Source: Flavobacterium endoglycinae
GTDB lineage: Bacteria; Bacteroidota; Bacteroidia; Flavobacteriales; Flavobacteriaceae
NCBI RefSeq assembly: GCF_017352115.1
Contig: NZ_CP071448.1
Span: 930,001 to 994,000 of the forward strand
Direction: 5' to 3'
DNA length: 64,000 nt
Both the position numbers and the translations under genes were made by a program. Under the pieces are notes generated by a model. The model saw only the letters and a list, made by a program, of their open reading frames with translations, was not told where the DNA came from and made no database searches. Each line of letters opens with the position of its first letter. Position 1 is the stretch's first letter. Shown piece by piece: positions 9,328 to 17,992 of the stretch.

Positions 9328-10413
9328 ATGAAAAAAATAACCCTAATTCTATTCATTTTAATAAGCGTATCGTCTCAGGCTCAAAAAACGGAAAACATCA
9401 TTATCATTACAACCGACGGCTTTAGATGGCAGGAAGTTTTTAAAGGTGTTGATCCGGCAATTGCCAATGATAAAAAATTCAATCAGGGAGACAGCACTTA
9501 TATTTACAAAAAATACGCAGATTCAAATCCTGTGGCATCACGTCAAAAATTAATGCCTTTTTTCTGGTCTGAAATTGCTTCAAAAGGGCAAGTTTACGGC
9601 AATCGTGAATTGGGCAGTAAAGTTGATGTTTCTAATCCGTATTGGTTTAGCTATCCCGGATACAGCGAAATTATGACTGGAAATGTTGACCTTCAGGTAA
9701 ACTCAAATGGTTACAAACCCAATCCAAATAGCAACGTTCTCGAATTCCTAAACAAACAATCAAAACTAAAAGGAAAAATAGCCGCTTTTGGCGCTTGGGA
9801 CGCTTTCGACCGAATTTTAAATGAAGAGCGAAGCGGTTTTCCTGTAATTTCTGCTTTTGATAAAGTGGGCGGCAATAAACCAACTCCAGCACAAAACTTA
9901 TTAAATGAAATGCGTGACAATTCATTTAAACCTTTTCATGAAGATGAATGTCTGGATGTTTTTACACATTATCAGGCAATGGATGAACTGAAAAATAAAA
10001 AGCCGAAAGTGCTTTATATCGCATACGGCGAAACCGATGAATGGGCACATCACGGTGATTACAGATCGTATCTTGATGCCGCCAATCAAGTCGATAAATG
10101 GATAAAAGAAATTTGGGATTTTGTACAAAATGATCCACAGTACAAAAATAAAACAAGTCTTTTTATAACCGTTGATCACGGACGCGGCGATAAAACCAAA
10201 ACACAATGGACAGATCACGGCGCCGATGTTGCAGGCGCATCAGAAATTTGGTTTGCTGCAATGGGGCCCGAAATCGCTCCTAAAGGTGAAATCAAAATAG
10301 AATCTCAATTCTATCAAAAACAATTCGCTCAAACCATTGCAAAAATTTTAGGCTATACTTTCGCAACAAACCATCCCGTTGCCGAAGAAATAAAAGAAGT
10401 TTTTGAAAAATAG
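9328..10413 (+). CDS. Secreted alkaline-phosphatase-superfamily hydrolase
   Basis: A 361-residue protein with a signal peptide (MKKITLILFILISVSSQAQ). The superfamily metal and nucleophile motifs are in order: ITTDGFRWQEVF (Asp ligand and following nucleophile region) near residue 28, YGETDEWAHHGDY near 232 (Asp and His ligands) and TVDHGRGD plus TDHGADV near 280-300. These belong to the nucleotide pyrophosphatase/phosphodiesterase and phosphopentomutase-like branch of the alkaline phosphatase superfamily. Secretion suggests scavenging or turnover of phosphate or sulfate esters; the substrate is not determinable. The gene is monocistronic: a spacer precedes it and a large palindrome follows its stop. 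Confidence 0.85.
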   Translation: MKKITLILFILISVSSQAQKTENIIIITTDGFRWQEVFKGVDPAIANDKKFNQGDSTYIYKKYADSNPVASRQKLMPFFWSEIASKGQVYGNRELGSKVDVSNPYWFSYPGYSEIMTGNVDLQVNSNGYKPNPNSNVLEFLNKQSKLKGKIAAFGAWDAFDRILNEERSGFPVISAFDKVGGNKPTPAQNLLNEMRDNSFKPFHEDECLDVFTHYQAMDELKNKKPKVLYIAYGETDEWAHHGDYRSYLDAANQVDKWIKEIWDFVQNDPQYKNKTSLFITVDHGRGDKTKTQWTDHGADVAGASEIWFAAMGPEIAPKGEIKIESQFYQKQFAQTIAKILGYTFATNHPVAEEIKEVFEK

Positions 10414-10429
10414 TTTTTAGTATTTTCCC

Positions 10430-10484
10430 CGCCACGAATTCACGAATTTGTTTAAGATCGAAATAAATTCGTGAATTCGTGGCG
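10430..10484. repeat. Perfect 20-bp inverted repeat
   Basis: Left arm 10430-10449 (CGCCACGAATTCACGAATTT) and right arm 10465-10484 are exact reverse complements, separated by 15 bp. The right arm is followed by six A, not T, on the plus strand, so it is not a standard terminator for the upstream gene. It resembles the palindromic interspersed elements of Flavobacterium genomes. Confidence 0.9.
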
Positions 10485-10516
10485 AAAAAACCTGTACAGC
10501 TTTTAAAAAAACTCTG

Positions 10517-10524
10517 TATCTTTG
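10517..10524 (+). promoter_or_regulatory. Bacteroidota-type -7 promoter element for the SpoU methyltransferase
   Basis: TATCTTTG matches TAnnTTTG and lies 18 bp before the ATG at 10543, giving a predicted leader of roughly 12 nt. Confidence 0.7.
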
Positions 10525-10542
10525 CAACTTTGAGCCTTAAAA

Positions 10543-11331
10543 ATGAAACAAATCACTTCAATTCAAAATCCGTTTATCAAATCTTTGGTTTTACTTCAAG
10601 AAAAATCCAAAGCCAGAAAACAAACCGGAACATTTTTAATTGAAGGATTACGAGAAATTTCATTAGCCATAAAAGGAGGTTATGAAATCGAAACGGTTTT
10701 ATTTTTACCAGAATTAGTTTCCGAAACCGAAATCAACAAACTAATTCGTTCGCCATTTCAAATAATCGAAATCAACAAGGAAGTCTATCAAAAACTAGCG
10801 TATCGCGATACTACTGAAGGAATTTTAGCGGTTGCCAAAAGCAAATCTTTAAAATTATCTGATTTAAAACTATCTGAAAATCCATTGATTTTGGTTGTAG
10901 AATCTTTAGAAAAACCAGGAAATATTGGTGCTGTTTTACGCACAGCAGATGCTGCAAATCTGGATGCCGTTTTAATTGCCAATCCAAAAAGCGATTTGTA
11001 CAACCCGAATATTGTTCGTTCCAGCGTTGGTTGTCTGTTTACCAATCAAATTGCAACGGGAACCACTTCAGAAATCATTTCTTTTTTAAAAGAAAAAAAA
11101 ATCAATTTCTACAGCGCTACTTTACAAAATTCAACTTCCTATCACACTCAAAACTTCACTACTCCAACAGCATTGGTTGTAGGTACAGAAGCAACAGGAT
11201 TAACGCAGGAATGGCGTGATGAAGCTACTCAAAATATCATTATCCCAATGCAGGGCGAAATCGACAGCATGAACGTATCGGTTGCCGCTGCGATTTTAAT
11301 TTTTGAAGCTAAACGACAAAGAGGGTTTTGA
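10543..11331 (+). CDS. TrmH/SpoU-family RNA 2'-O-methyltransferase
   Basis: A 262-residue SPOUT enzyme. An N-terminal substrate-binding domain (residues 1-95, with ARKQTGTFLIEGLREI) precedes the knotted catalytic domain. The three SpoU motifs are visible: SLEKPGNIGAVLRTADAAN near residue 127, LVVGTEATGLTQEW near 212 and IPMQGEIDSMNVSVAAAI near 233. Such enzymes use S-adenosylmethionine to methylate the 2'-hydroxyl of ribose in rRNA or tRNA; the exact site (for example a 23S rRNA G2251-type position) cannot be assigned from sequence alone. It has its own promoter and is followed by a heptamer repeat. Confidence 0.92.
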   Translation: MKQITSIQNPFIKSLVLLQEKSKARKQTGTFLIEGLREISLAIKGGYEIETVLFLPELVSETEINKLIRSPFQIIEINKEVYQKLAYRDTTEGILAVAKSKSLKLSDLKLSENPLILVVESLEKPGNIGAVLRTADAANLDAVLIANPKSDLYNPNIVRSSVGCLFTNQIATGTTSEIISFLKEKKINFYSATLQNSTSYHTQNFTTPTALVVGTEATGLTQEWRDEATQNIIIPMQGEIDSMNVSVAAAILIFEAKRQRGF

Positions 11332-11610
11332 TTGCAGATTTTAGATTTTAGATTTTAGATTTTAGATTTTAGATTTTAGATTTTAGATTTTAAAAATCGC
11401 TTTGCTCTTTTTTGGAATTTAGACTCGAGCGATAACGAACAAGTGAAGCAATTTAAAATTTGGATTTTTCAATTTTTAATGTCAGACTGAGCGAAGTCGA
11501 TGCCCAATCCTACAGGAAAAAATCAAAAATCAATAATCTAAAATCAACAATCCTCCCCCCTTGCGTATGTTCAAACAAATTCTTATTTTTAGTACTTGAA
11601 CTATGCCGTT
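11332..11610. repeat. Intergenic repeat region: AGATTTT heptamers and a Bacteroidota interspersed motif
   Basis: Eight exact copies of AGATTTT run from 11336 to 11391. A complementary segment (AATCTAAAATC, near 11536) lies toward the other end, so the region can fold back on itself. In between, near 11481-11505, is GACTGAGCGAAGTCGA, a motif I recall as a widespread interspersed repeat in Bacteroidota genomes. No gene is visible. The last ~50 bp presumably hold the spoT promoter, but I cannot place it. Confidence 0.85.
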
Positions 11611-13833
11611 ATGACAGAAATTGATATTGAAAAAGAAAACAAAGCTATTGCGCACGAATACAAAGAATTACTTCGAATTAGCTACCAAACTTTAACTCCT
11701 GCTGACAAGAAATTAATTCGAAAAGCTTTTGATGTTGCCGTTGATGCTCACAAAGAACAACGTCGTAAATCAGGCGAAGCGTATATCTTTCATCCTATTG
11801 CAGTTGCAAAAATTGTTGCCTCAGAAATTGGTCTGGGTGCAACTTCTATTGCCGCAGCTTTACTGCACGATGTTGTCGAAGATACTCCCATTACCGTTGA
11901 AGATATCGAACGTTTATTCAATCCAAAAGTAGCGCAGCTTGTTGAAGGTTTAACGAAGATTTCCTTAGTTCAAAAAGATTTAAATGCATCGATGCAGGCG
12001 GAAAATTTCCGTAAAATGATCCTGACGCTGAATGATGATGTGCGTGTAATTTTAATTAAACTCGCCGATCGCCTTCACAATATGCAGACTATGGATTCGA
12101 TGGCAGAATACAAACAAACCAAAATTGCATCGGAAACACTTTATATTTACGCTCCCCTTGCCCACCGTTTGGGACTTTATAATATCAAAACCAAACTTGA
12201 AGATTTAGGTTTAAAATATACAGAACCTGCCGTTTACGATGATATCGTAAGTAAAATCAGGGAGACAAAAGAACAGCAGGATGCGTACATAAAAGACATT
12301 TCTGAAGTCATTAAAAAATCACTTGATGCAGAAAACATCGATTATATCATAAAAGGCCGTCCAAAATCTATTTATTCGATCCGCAGAAAAATGCGTGCAC
12401 AAAACGTAAGCTTCGATGAAGTGTATGACAAATTCGCACTTAGAATCGTTTATAAATCAGATCCGCATGACGAAAAATTTATTGCCTGGAAAATTTATTC
12501 CATCGTAACCGATCATTACCGACCAAGCCCTAGCCGTTTACGTGACTGGATTTCATCTCCTAAATCAACCGGATACGAAGCCCTTCACATTACTGTAATG
12601 GGACCAAAAGGCCGCTGGGTTGAAGTGCAGGTGCGAAGCGAACGTATGGATGAAATCGCCGAAAAAGGATATGCAGCACATTACAAATATAAAAACGGCG
12701 CAACTGAAGAAAGTGGTTTGGATGTTTGGTTAAATTTACTTCGTGAAGCATTAGAAAATCCTGAAACCAACGCAGTAGATTTCGTAGAAGATTTCAAAAT
12801 GAATTTGTATTCTAAAGAAATCTTCATATTTACGCCAAAAGGAGAAATAAAATCGCTGCCAAAAGGAGCCACTTCTCTCGATTTTGCTTTTAGTATTCAC
12901 TCAGAGATTGGAATAAAAACCAGAGGTACACGTGTTAACGGACGTTTGGTTCCATTAAACCACGAATTAAAAAGTGGTGATCAGGTAGAAGTTATTACCT
13001 CTCCTAACCAAAAACCAACCGTAAACTGGCTGGAATATGTTACGACTTCGAGAGCCAAAAATAAAATCAAAAACGTTCTTAACGAGAACACGAAAAAAAT
13101 TGGTGAAGAAGGAAAAGAATTACTGACCCGAAAATTAAAACATTTAAAAATCACGCTTAACGAACAAGTTACAAACGAGTTAGTTAACTTTTTTAAATTA
13201 AAAACCAGTTTAGATTTATTTTACCGCGTTGGAATTGGTGCTATAGAAAATCAACAGCTTAAAGATTACGCAGCACAGAAAGGAAATACGTTTATTAATT
13301 TCTTTAAAAATAAAATCAAAAGAAATAAAGACACTGCCATTTCTGAAGATATTCACAAACCCGTTATCAGCAGTAATTACGACATGCTGGTTTTCGGAAC
13401 TGAACACGACAAACTGGATTATAAACTTTCGCAATGCTGCAACCCAATTCCGGGTGACGATGTTTTTGGTTTCGTAACCATTAACGAAGGAATAAAAGTG
13501 CATAAAAAAGACTGTCCGAACGCTATTGGGATGCAGTCAAATTATGCCTATAGAATTATGAGTGCCAAATGGATCGATTCTTCCCAAGAAGAATTTAAAG
13601 CCATCATCAATATTACCGGAATGGACGTTTTAGGACTTACCAATCAATTGACCCGTGTAATTTCAAATAACATGAGTGTTAATATCCAGAGTATTTCTTT
13701 AAGCACTGATGCTGGAATTTTTCACGGACAGATTGCTGTAATCGTTCAGAACAACACGATTCTAAAGAAAATGATCAATGCAATTAAGAAAATTGATGGT
13801 GTTGATAAGGTTACAAGAGAGTACAGAACCTAA
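11611..13833 (+). CDS. spoT: Bifunctional (p)ppGpp synthetase/hydrolase (RelA/SpoT family)
   Basis: A 740-residue protein starting at the ATG of MTEIDIEKENK; a TTG five codons upstream is in frame but less likely. The HD hydrolase domain is intact (HPIAVAKIV, LLHDVVEDT, KLADRLHNMQT). The synthetase domain follows (GRPKSIYSIRRKM, STGYEALHITV, EVQVRSERMDEIAEKGYAAH). The TGS domain is FIFTPKGEIKSLPKGATSLD, and the C-terminal zinc-finger/ACT part has SQCCNPIPGDDVFGFVT. All catalytic signatures for making and hydrolysing (p)ppGpp are present, as expected for the single Rel/SpoT enzyme of most Bacteroidota. It is followed by fur and purA; this order recurs in Flavobacterium. A nucleotide-stress regulator upstream of adenylosuccinate synthase is a sensible neighbourhood. 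Confidence 0.96.
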   Translation: MTEIDIEKENKAIAHEYKELLRISYQTLTPADKKLIRKAFDVAVDAHKEQRRKSGEAYIFHPIAVAKIVASEIGLGATSIAAALLHDVVEDTPITVEDIERLFNPKVAQLVEGLTKISLVQKDLNASMQAENFRKMILTLNDDVRVILIKLADRLHNMQTMDSMAEYKQTKIASETLYIYAPLAHRLGLYNIKTKLEDLGLKYTEPAVYDDIVSKIRETKEQQDAYIKDISEVIKKSLDAENIDYIIKGRPKSIYSIRRKMRAQNVSFDEVYDKFALRIVYKSDPHDEKFIAWKIYSIVTDHYRPSPSRLRDWISSPKSTGYEALHITVMGPKGRWVEVQVRSERMDEIAEKGYAAHYKYKNGATEESGLDVWLNLLREALENPETNAVDFVEDFKMNLYSKEIFIFTPKGEIKSLPKGATSLDFAFSIHSEIGIKTRGTRVNGRLVPLNHELKSGDQVEVITSPNQKPTVNWLEYVTTSRAKNKIKNVLNENTKKIGEEGKELLTRKLKHLKITLNEQVTNELVNFFKLKTSLDLFYRVGIGAIENQQLKDYAAQKGNTFINFFKNKIKRNKDTAISEDIHKPVISSNYDMLVFGTEHDKLDYKLSQCCNPIPGDDVFGFVTINEGIKVHKKDCPNAIGMQSNYAYRIMSAKWIDSSQEEFKAIINITGMDVLGLTNQLTRVISNNMSVNIQSISLSTDAGIFHGQIAVIVQNNTILKKMINAIKKIDGVDKVTREYRT

Positions 13834-13907
13834 CTTTTTAGGGAAACTATAAGAATTTTGTAACGAAACTTTAAACCCGAAACTTTTATTCATTAAAAAT
13901 AAAAAAT

Positions 13908-13915
13908 TATCTTTG
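13908..13915 (+). promoter_or_regulatory. -7 promoter element of fur
   Basis: TATCTTTG matches the Bacteroidota -7 consensus. The ATG of fur begins 7 bp after its last base, so the message would be leaderless or nearly so. The TTG inside this box is an apparent alternative start and should be discounted. Confidence 0.72.
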
Positions 13916-13921
13916 CCGGAT

Positions 13922-14386
13922 ATGACACTTATCTCAACTGACAACACTAAGAATCAAGAAATTGTAAAAAATGTTTTTACAATGTATCTTGAACAAAAAG
14001 GGCATCGCAAAACTCCTGAGCGTTATGCTATACTTCAGGAAATTTACGATAGCGAGGAGCATTTTGATATAGAAAACCTTTACATCAAAATGAAAAACAA
14101 AAACTATCGTGTGAGTAGAGCAACACTTTACAACACGATTGAATTATTGTTGGACTGCGCTTTGGTTAGAAAACATCAATTTGGGCAAAATCAGGCTTAC
14201 TACGAAAAATCATATTTTGATAAACAGCATGATCACATCATTATGACAGATTCTGGTGAGGTAATTGAATTTTGTGACCCAAGAATTCAAACCATCAAAA
14301 AGACTATCGAAGAAATCTTTGATATCGAAATTACAAATCACTCACTTTATTTCTACGGAAACAAAAAGCAGAGTTCAAATTCATAG
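13922..14386 (+). CDS. fur: Fur family transcriptional regulator
   Basis: A 154-residue Fur-type repressor. The winged helix is [28 protein letters not shown] and then [21 protein letters not shown]. The dimerisation/metal region has [27 protein letters not shown] and ends [11 protein letters not shown]. The usual structural-zinc CxxC (as in LICLDCG) is replaced by MTDS, so that zinc site is missing; I believe this is common in Flavobacterium homologues. The regulatory metal ligands (HDH, and a His later in the C-terminus) remain. It could therefore sense iron, manganese or peroxide; I keep the generic name. It lies between spoT and purA with its own promoter. Confidence 0.9.
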   Translation: MTLISTDNTKNQEIVKNVFTMYLEQKGHRKTPERYAILQEIYDSEEHFDIENLYIKMKNKNYRVSRATLYNTIELLLDCALVRKHQFGQNQAYYEKSYFDKQHDHIIMTDSGEVIEFCDPRIQTIKKTIEEIFDIEITNHSLYFYGNKKQSSNS

Positions 14387-14482
14387 TCTGAACATTTAGA
14401 CTTTTTCAAAAAATTAAAAAAAGAAAATTAACTACATAATCAGTAGGACAACTTAGATTGTCCCAACGCAAATTAAAACAGA

Positions 14483-15754
14483 ATGACCGTAGATTTATTA
14501 CTAGGATTACAATGGGGAGATGAAGGTAAAGGAAAAATTGTTGACGTTCTTACCTCAAATTATGATATTATTGCACGTTTCCAAGGAGGACCAAATGCAG
14601 GACATACATTAGAATTTGATGGAATTAAGCACGTACTTAGAACCATTCCTTCTGGAATTTTTCATGAAAATTCAGTAAATATCATCGGAAATGGAGTTGT
14701 AATTGACCCAGTAGTTTTCCAAAAAGAAATCGAAGGTTTACAGAAATTCAACCTTGATATCAAAAGCAAATTAATTATTTCTAGAAAAGCACACTTAATT
14801 TTACCAACTCACCGTTTACTAGATGCGGCTTCTGAAGCTTCAAAAGGAAAAGCAAAAATTGGTTCTACTCTTAAAGGAATTGGACCAACTTACATGGACA
14901 AAACTGGTAGAAATGGTTTACGTGTTGGAGATATCGAATTAGAAGATTTTAAAGAGCGTTACAGAGCTTTAGCAGATAAGCACGAAGCTATGATTGCTTT
15001 TTACGATGTTAATATCCAATATAACTTAGCTGAATTAGAAAAAGAATTCTTTGAAGCTATCGAAGAACTTAAAAAATTAGATTTCATTGACAGTGAAGAA
15101 TACATGCACCAAGCTCAAAAAGCAGGTAAATCTATTCTTTGTGAAGGAGCTCAAGGATCTTTATTAGATGTTGATTTCGGAACATATCCTTTCGTAACTT
15201 CATCAAACACTACTGCTGCTGGAGCTTGTACTGGTTTAGGAATTGCTCCTAACAAAATCAAAGAAGTGTACGGAATTTTCAAAGCGTATGTTACTCGTGT
15301 TGGTAGCGGACCTTTCCCAACAGAACTTTTTGACGAAGTTGGTGCTACAATGGCAAGAGTGGGTAACGAATTTGGCTCTGTAACAGGAAGACAAAGACGT
15401 TGCGGATGGCTGGACTTAGTAGCTTTAAAATATGCTGTACAAGTAAATGGAGTTACTCAGTTAATGATGATGAAAGGTGATGTCCTTTCTGGTTTTGAAA
15501 CTTTAAAAGTATGTACCGAGTACAACTATAAAGGACAAAACATTTCTCACTTCCCTTATAACATCGAACCAGAAAACGTTACTCCGGTTTACAAAGAATT
15601 TAAAGGATGGAAACAAGATTTAACTGGATTGACAACTTACGATGCGTTGCCAATCGAGCTGAAAGAATATATTGAGTTTATTGAAAAAGAAATCGAAGTA
15701 CCAATCAAAATCGTATCGGTTGGACCAGACAGAAAACAAACAATAACAAAATAA
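14483..15754 (+). CDS. purA: Adenylosuccinate synthase
   Basis: A 423-residue enzyme of the usual length. It makes adenylosuccinate from IMP, aspartate and GTP, the first committed step to AMP. Diagnostic motifs: QWGDEGKGKIVD at residues 10-21 (P-loop and catalytic Asp), GGPNAGHTLEFDG near 36-48, GIGPTYMDKTGRNGLRVGD near 133-151, and GSVTGRQRRCGWLDLV near 300. It sits 96 bp after fur; the gap contains no clear terminator. A strong hairpin terminator follows its stop. Together with guaB downstream in the window, both arms of IMP use are represented here. Confidence 0.97.
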   Translation: MTVDLLLGLQWGDEGKGKIVDVLTSNYDIIARFQGGPNAGHTLEFDGIKHVLRTIPSGIFHENSVNIIGNGVVIDPVVFQKEIEGLQKFNLDIKSKLIISRKAHLILPTHRLLDAASEASKGKAKIGSTLKGIGPTYMDKTGRNGLRVGDIELEDFKERYRALADKHEAMIAFYDVNIQYNLAELEKEFFEAIEELKKLDFIDSEEYMHQAQKAGKSILCEGAQGSLLDVDFGTYPFVTSSNTTAAGACTGLGIAPNKIKEVYGIFKAYVTRVGSGPFPTELFDEVGATMARVGNEFGSVTGRQRRCGWLDLVALKYAVQVNGVTQLMMMKGDVLSGFETLKVCTEYNYKGQNISHFPYNIEPENVTPVYKEFKGWKQDLTGLTTYDALPIELKEYIEFIEKEIEVPIKIVSVGPDRKQTITK

Positions 15755-15762
15755 TACATTTT

Positions 15763-15793
15763 AAACGCTCTGATTATCAGGGCGTTTTTTTTT
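15763..15793 (+). terminator. Terminator of purA
   Basis: AAACGCTCTGAT and ATCAGGGCGTTT form a 12-bp stem with one wobble pair and a tiny loop, followed by a run of T. Confidence 0.9.
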
Positions 15794-15803
15794 ATTTTAC
15801 ATT

Positions 15804-16388
15804 ATGAGAAAGAATCCTGAAATAGAAATAACAGAAAATAAATTATTATCTGACAACTGGTACTTGTTACACAAAGTAACTTTTAATTATAAAAAAGAAA
15901 ATCAGCCTGTAGAATCTCATATTCGTGAAGTGTACGATCGAGGAAATGGAGCAGGTATTTTATTATACAATACTGCTAAAAAAACAGTTATTTTAACGAG
16001 ACAATTTCGTCTGCCAACCTTTCTAAATGGAAATAAAACGGGATTGATGATTGAAGTTTGTGCTGGGCTTTTAGACAAAGAAAATGCAGAGCAAGCTATT
16101 ATCCGTGAAACGGAAGAAGAAACTGGTTATCGTTTAAGCAAAGTCCAGAAAGTTATCGAAACTTATATGTCTCCTGGATCTGTAACTGAGATTTTATATC
16201 TTTTTGTCGGCGAATACGACGAAAGTATGAAAGTAAGCGAAGGCGGAGGACTGGATGCAGAACAGGAAAATATTGAAGTTTTAGAATATACATTTGATGA
16301 AGCTTACGCCATGATTGAATCTGGTGAAATAACTGATGCCAAAACAATTATGCTATTACAGCACGCCAAAATAAAAAATCTGATTTAA
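15804..16388 (+). CDS. nudK: Nudix hydrolase, GDP-mannose pyrophosphatase (NudK) type
   Basis: A 194-residue Nudix protein. The Nudix box is G-LLDKENAEQAIIRETEEETGY (residues about 87-109), with GX5EX7REUXEEXGU spacing. The N-terminal part (NPEIEITENKLLSDNWYLL) and the RQFRLPTFLNGNKTGLMIEVCAG segment are typical of NudK, which hydrolyses GDP-mannose and other nucleotide sugars. The MSPGSVTEILYLFVGEY segment after the box is also family-typical. It starts 50 bp after the purA stop, behind its terminator, so it likely has separate expression. Housecleaning of nucleotide sugars is the probable role; substrate preference is inferred. Confidence 0.85.
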   Translation: MRKNPEIEITENKLLSDNWYLLHKVTFNYKKENQPVESHIREVYDRGNGAGILLYNTAKKTVILTRQFRLPTFLNGNKTGLMIEVCAGLLDKENAEQAIIRETEEETGYRLSKVQKVIETYMSPGSVTEILYLFVGEYDESMKVSEGGGLDAEQENIEVLEYTFDEAYAMIESGEITDAKTIMLLQHAKIKNLI

Positions 16389-16398
16389 ATTTTTTTTT

Positions 16399-16434
16399 GA
16401 GTATTTTAGATTCATAAAACAATCTAAAATGCTC
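16399..16434 (+). promoter_or_regulatory. Hairpin covering the start codon of the S41 peptidase gene
   Basis: GAGTATTTTAGATT (16399-16412) and AATCTAAAATGCTC (16421-16434) pair over 14 bp with one wobble; the ATG at 16429-16431 is inside the right arm. It could mask translation initiation or be a DNA palindrome at the promoter. Confidence 0.6.
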
Positions 16435-17922
16435 AAATCTAAAACAATACTAATTTTTCTTTTACCGTTATTTATTTTCTCGCAAAACGAAAAATGGCCT
16501 TCAGAAAAACTCAAACAAGATTTAAATATCTTTAAAGAAATAAGAGAAAAAGCCAATTCTGGATTGTATAAATACAGAACAAAACAACAGATTGACAGTA
16601 TTTATTCTTGGGCATTTTCGCAGCTCGATGAACCAAAAGAACTTATAGAATTCTATAAAATACTTCTTCAAATTACCGATTTTGAAGGAAGTCTGCACAA
16701 TGACACAACTCTTCCTGATGATTTTGAAAAGAAACGTTCATCAGGAAATGTTTTCTTTCCATATCCTGTAAAACTTATCAGTAAGCAGCTCATTATTAAT
16801 TTTGAAAATTCAGAAATTCCGTTGGGTTCTCAAATTCACAATATTAATGGAATAGAAACTCAAAAATTACTGTCATCTCTCTACAAATACTACACGACTG
16901 ACGGTTACAATATTACAGGAAAATCAATTGGAATTGGAGGTTCGTTTGCTAAATATTTCGAAATGGAATATGGCCCTCAAAAAAGTTTTTTAGTCGAATA
17001 TTCGCTTCCTAATCAAACGCAAAAGCTGACCAAAATGATTGCTTCTGTTTCTAATGAAATCAGAAAAGAAAACTTTAAAAAACGATTTTCACTTCCAATG
17101 GATAGTTTGCAATACGCTCGAGCAAAAGATAAATATTCTTTTAAATTAATTTCTCCAAACGCAGCGCTGCTTTCTGTGCATACCTTTGTAATTGGAAGAA
17201 ATGCGAAAGACAAAATACATATTGCCTACAAAAAGTACTTAGACAGTTGTTTTAAATACTTATCTGAGCATTCTGAAATCCAAAACTTAATTGTAGACAT
17301 TAGAAACAATGGCGGCGGAACTGATCCAAATGATATTCTTACCTTCTCTTATTTGACACAAAAACCATATCGTGAAAATGCTTCGGCGTATGTCAATTTT
17401 CAAAAAATACCATTTGCTAATTACTTAGTTTATGAAGAAACTGATGCAAAAAAGCAACAGGAAGAGCGAAAAGATTTTGAAGATGAATTACTTGAAGAAT
17501 TCCCAAAACTCATTAACAAAAAATATCCTCAGGATAAAAAATTTAATCCAGTTTTACAACCGGATAAAAACACTTTTAAAGGCCAGATTTATTTGCTTAT
17601 TAGTCCGAGAATCGCTTCTGCTGGATCGTTGTTTGCTGCTCTTGTAGCTGGAAATACAAATGCAATTGTTATTGGCGAAGAAACGATGGGAGGTTATTTT
17701 GGTCACAATGGCCACACTCCTATCGAATATGAATTGCCAAACACCAAAATCAAAACCCAGTTTTCGATTGTAAATTTAGAGCAGGATGTTCCCCAAAAAG
17801 CCAATCAAGTCTTTGGAAGAGGAATAATTCCGGATCATGAAATCTCACAGACCTTTGAAGATTTTATGCAAAATAAAGATACTCAGTTTGAACATACTTT
17901 AAAACTTATTAAGAACAACTAA
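16429..17922 (+). CDS. S41 family (C-terminal processing-like) peptidase, secreted
   Basis: A 497-residue protein with a signal peptide (MLKSKTILIFLLPLFIFSQ). The S41 core is visible: LIVDIRNNGGGTDPNDILTF near residue 288, the nucleophile region ISPRIASAGSLFAALVAG near 392 (SAGS with the catalytic Ser) and VIGEETMGGYFGHNG near 412, with the tail VFGRGIIPDHEI. A poorly conserved N-terminal helical part and a PDZ-like region (residues 105-190, SQIHNINGIETQKLL) precede it. Such tail-specific proteases act in the envelope. Substrate unknown. A hairpin spans the start codon. No operon partners are apparent. Confidence 0.85.
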   Translation: MLKSKTILIFLLPLFIFSQNEKWPSEKLKQDLNIFKEIREKANSGLYKYRTKQQIDSIYSWAFSQLDEPKELIEFYKILLQITDFEGSLHNDTTLPDDFEKKRSSGNVFFPYPVKLISKQLIINFENSEIPLGSQIHNINGIETQKLLSSLYKYYTTDGYNITGKSIGIGGSFAKYFEMEYGPQKSFLVEYSLPNQTQKLTKMIASVSNEIRKENFKKRFSLPMDSLQYARAKDKYSFKLISPNAALLSVHTFVIGRNAKDKIHIAYKKYLDSCFKYLSEHSEIQNLIVDIRNNGGGTDPNDILTFSYLTQKPYRENASAYVNFQKIPFANYLVYEETDAKKQQEERKDFEDELLEEFPKLINKKYPQDKKFNPVLQPDKNTFKGQIYLLISPRIASAGSLFAALVAGNTNAIVIGEETMGGYFGHNGHTPIEYELPNTKIKTQFSIVNLEQDVPQKANQVFGRGIIPDHEISQTFEDFMQNKDTQFEHTLKLIKNN

Positions 17923-17992
17923 TATAATCGCCTCTAAAAAAGAAGGAAAAAACTTATTTTTTTTATATTTTTACATTTTGAAAAATATAATC

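Noticed and set aside
11336..11391. Coding repeat (low-complexity protein) reading of AGATTTT copies
   Set aside because: Period seven breaks every reading frame and stop codons (TAG) arise; it is intergenic.
11596..11611. TTG start for spoT
   Set aside because: The ATG at 11611 begins the family-typical MTEIDIEKENK sequence; the TTG extension adds only five residues and has no support.
13913..13921. TTG start for fur
   Set aside because: The TTG is part of the TATCTTTG promoter box, so it cannot be translated from a transcript starting downstream of it.
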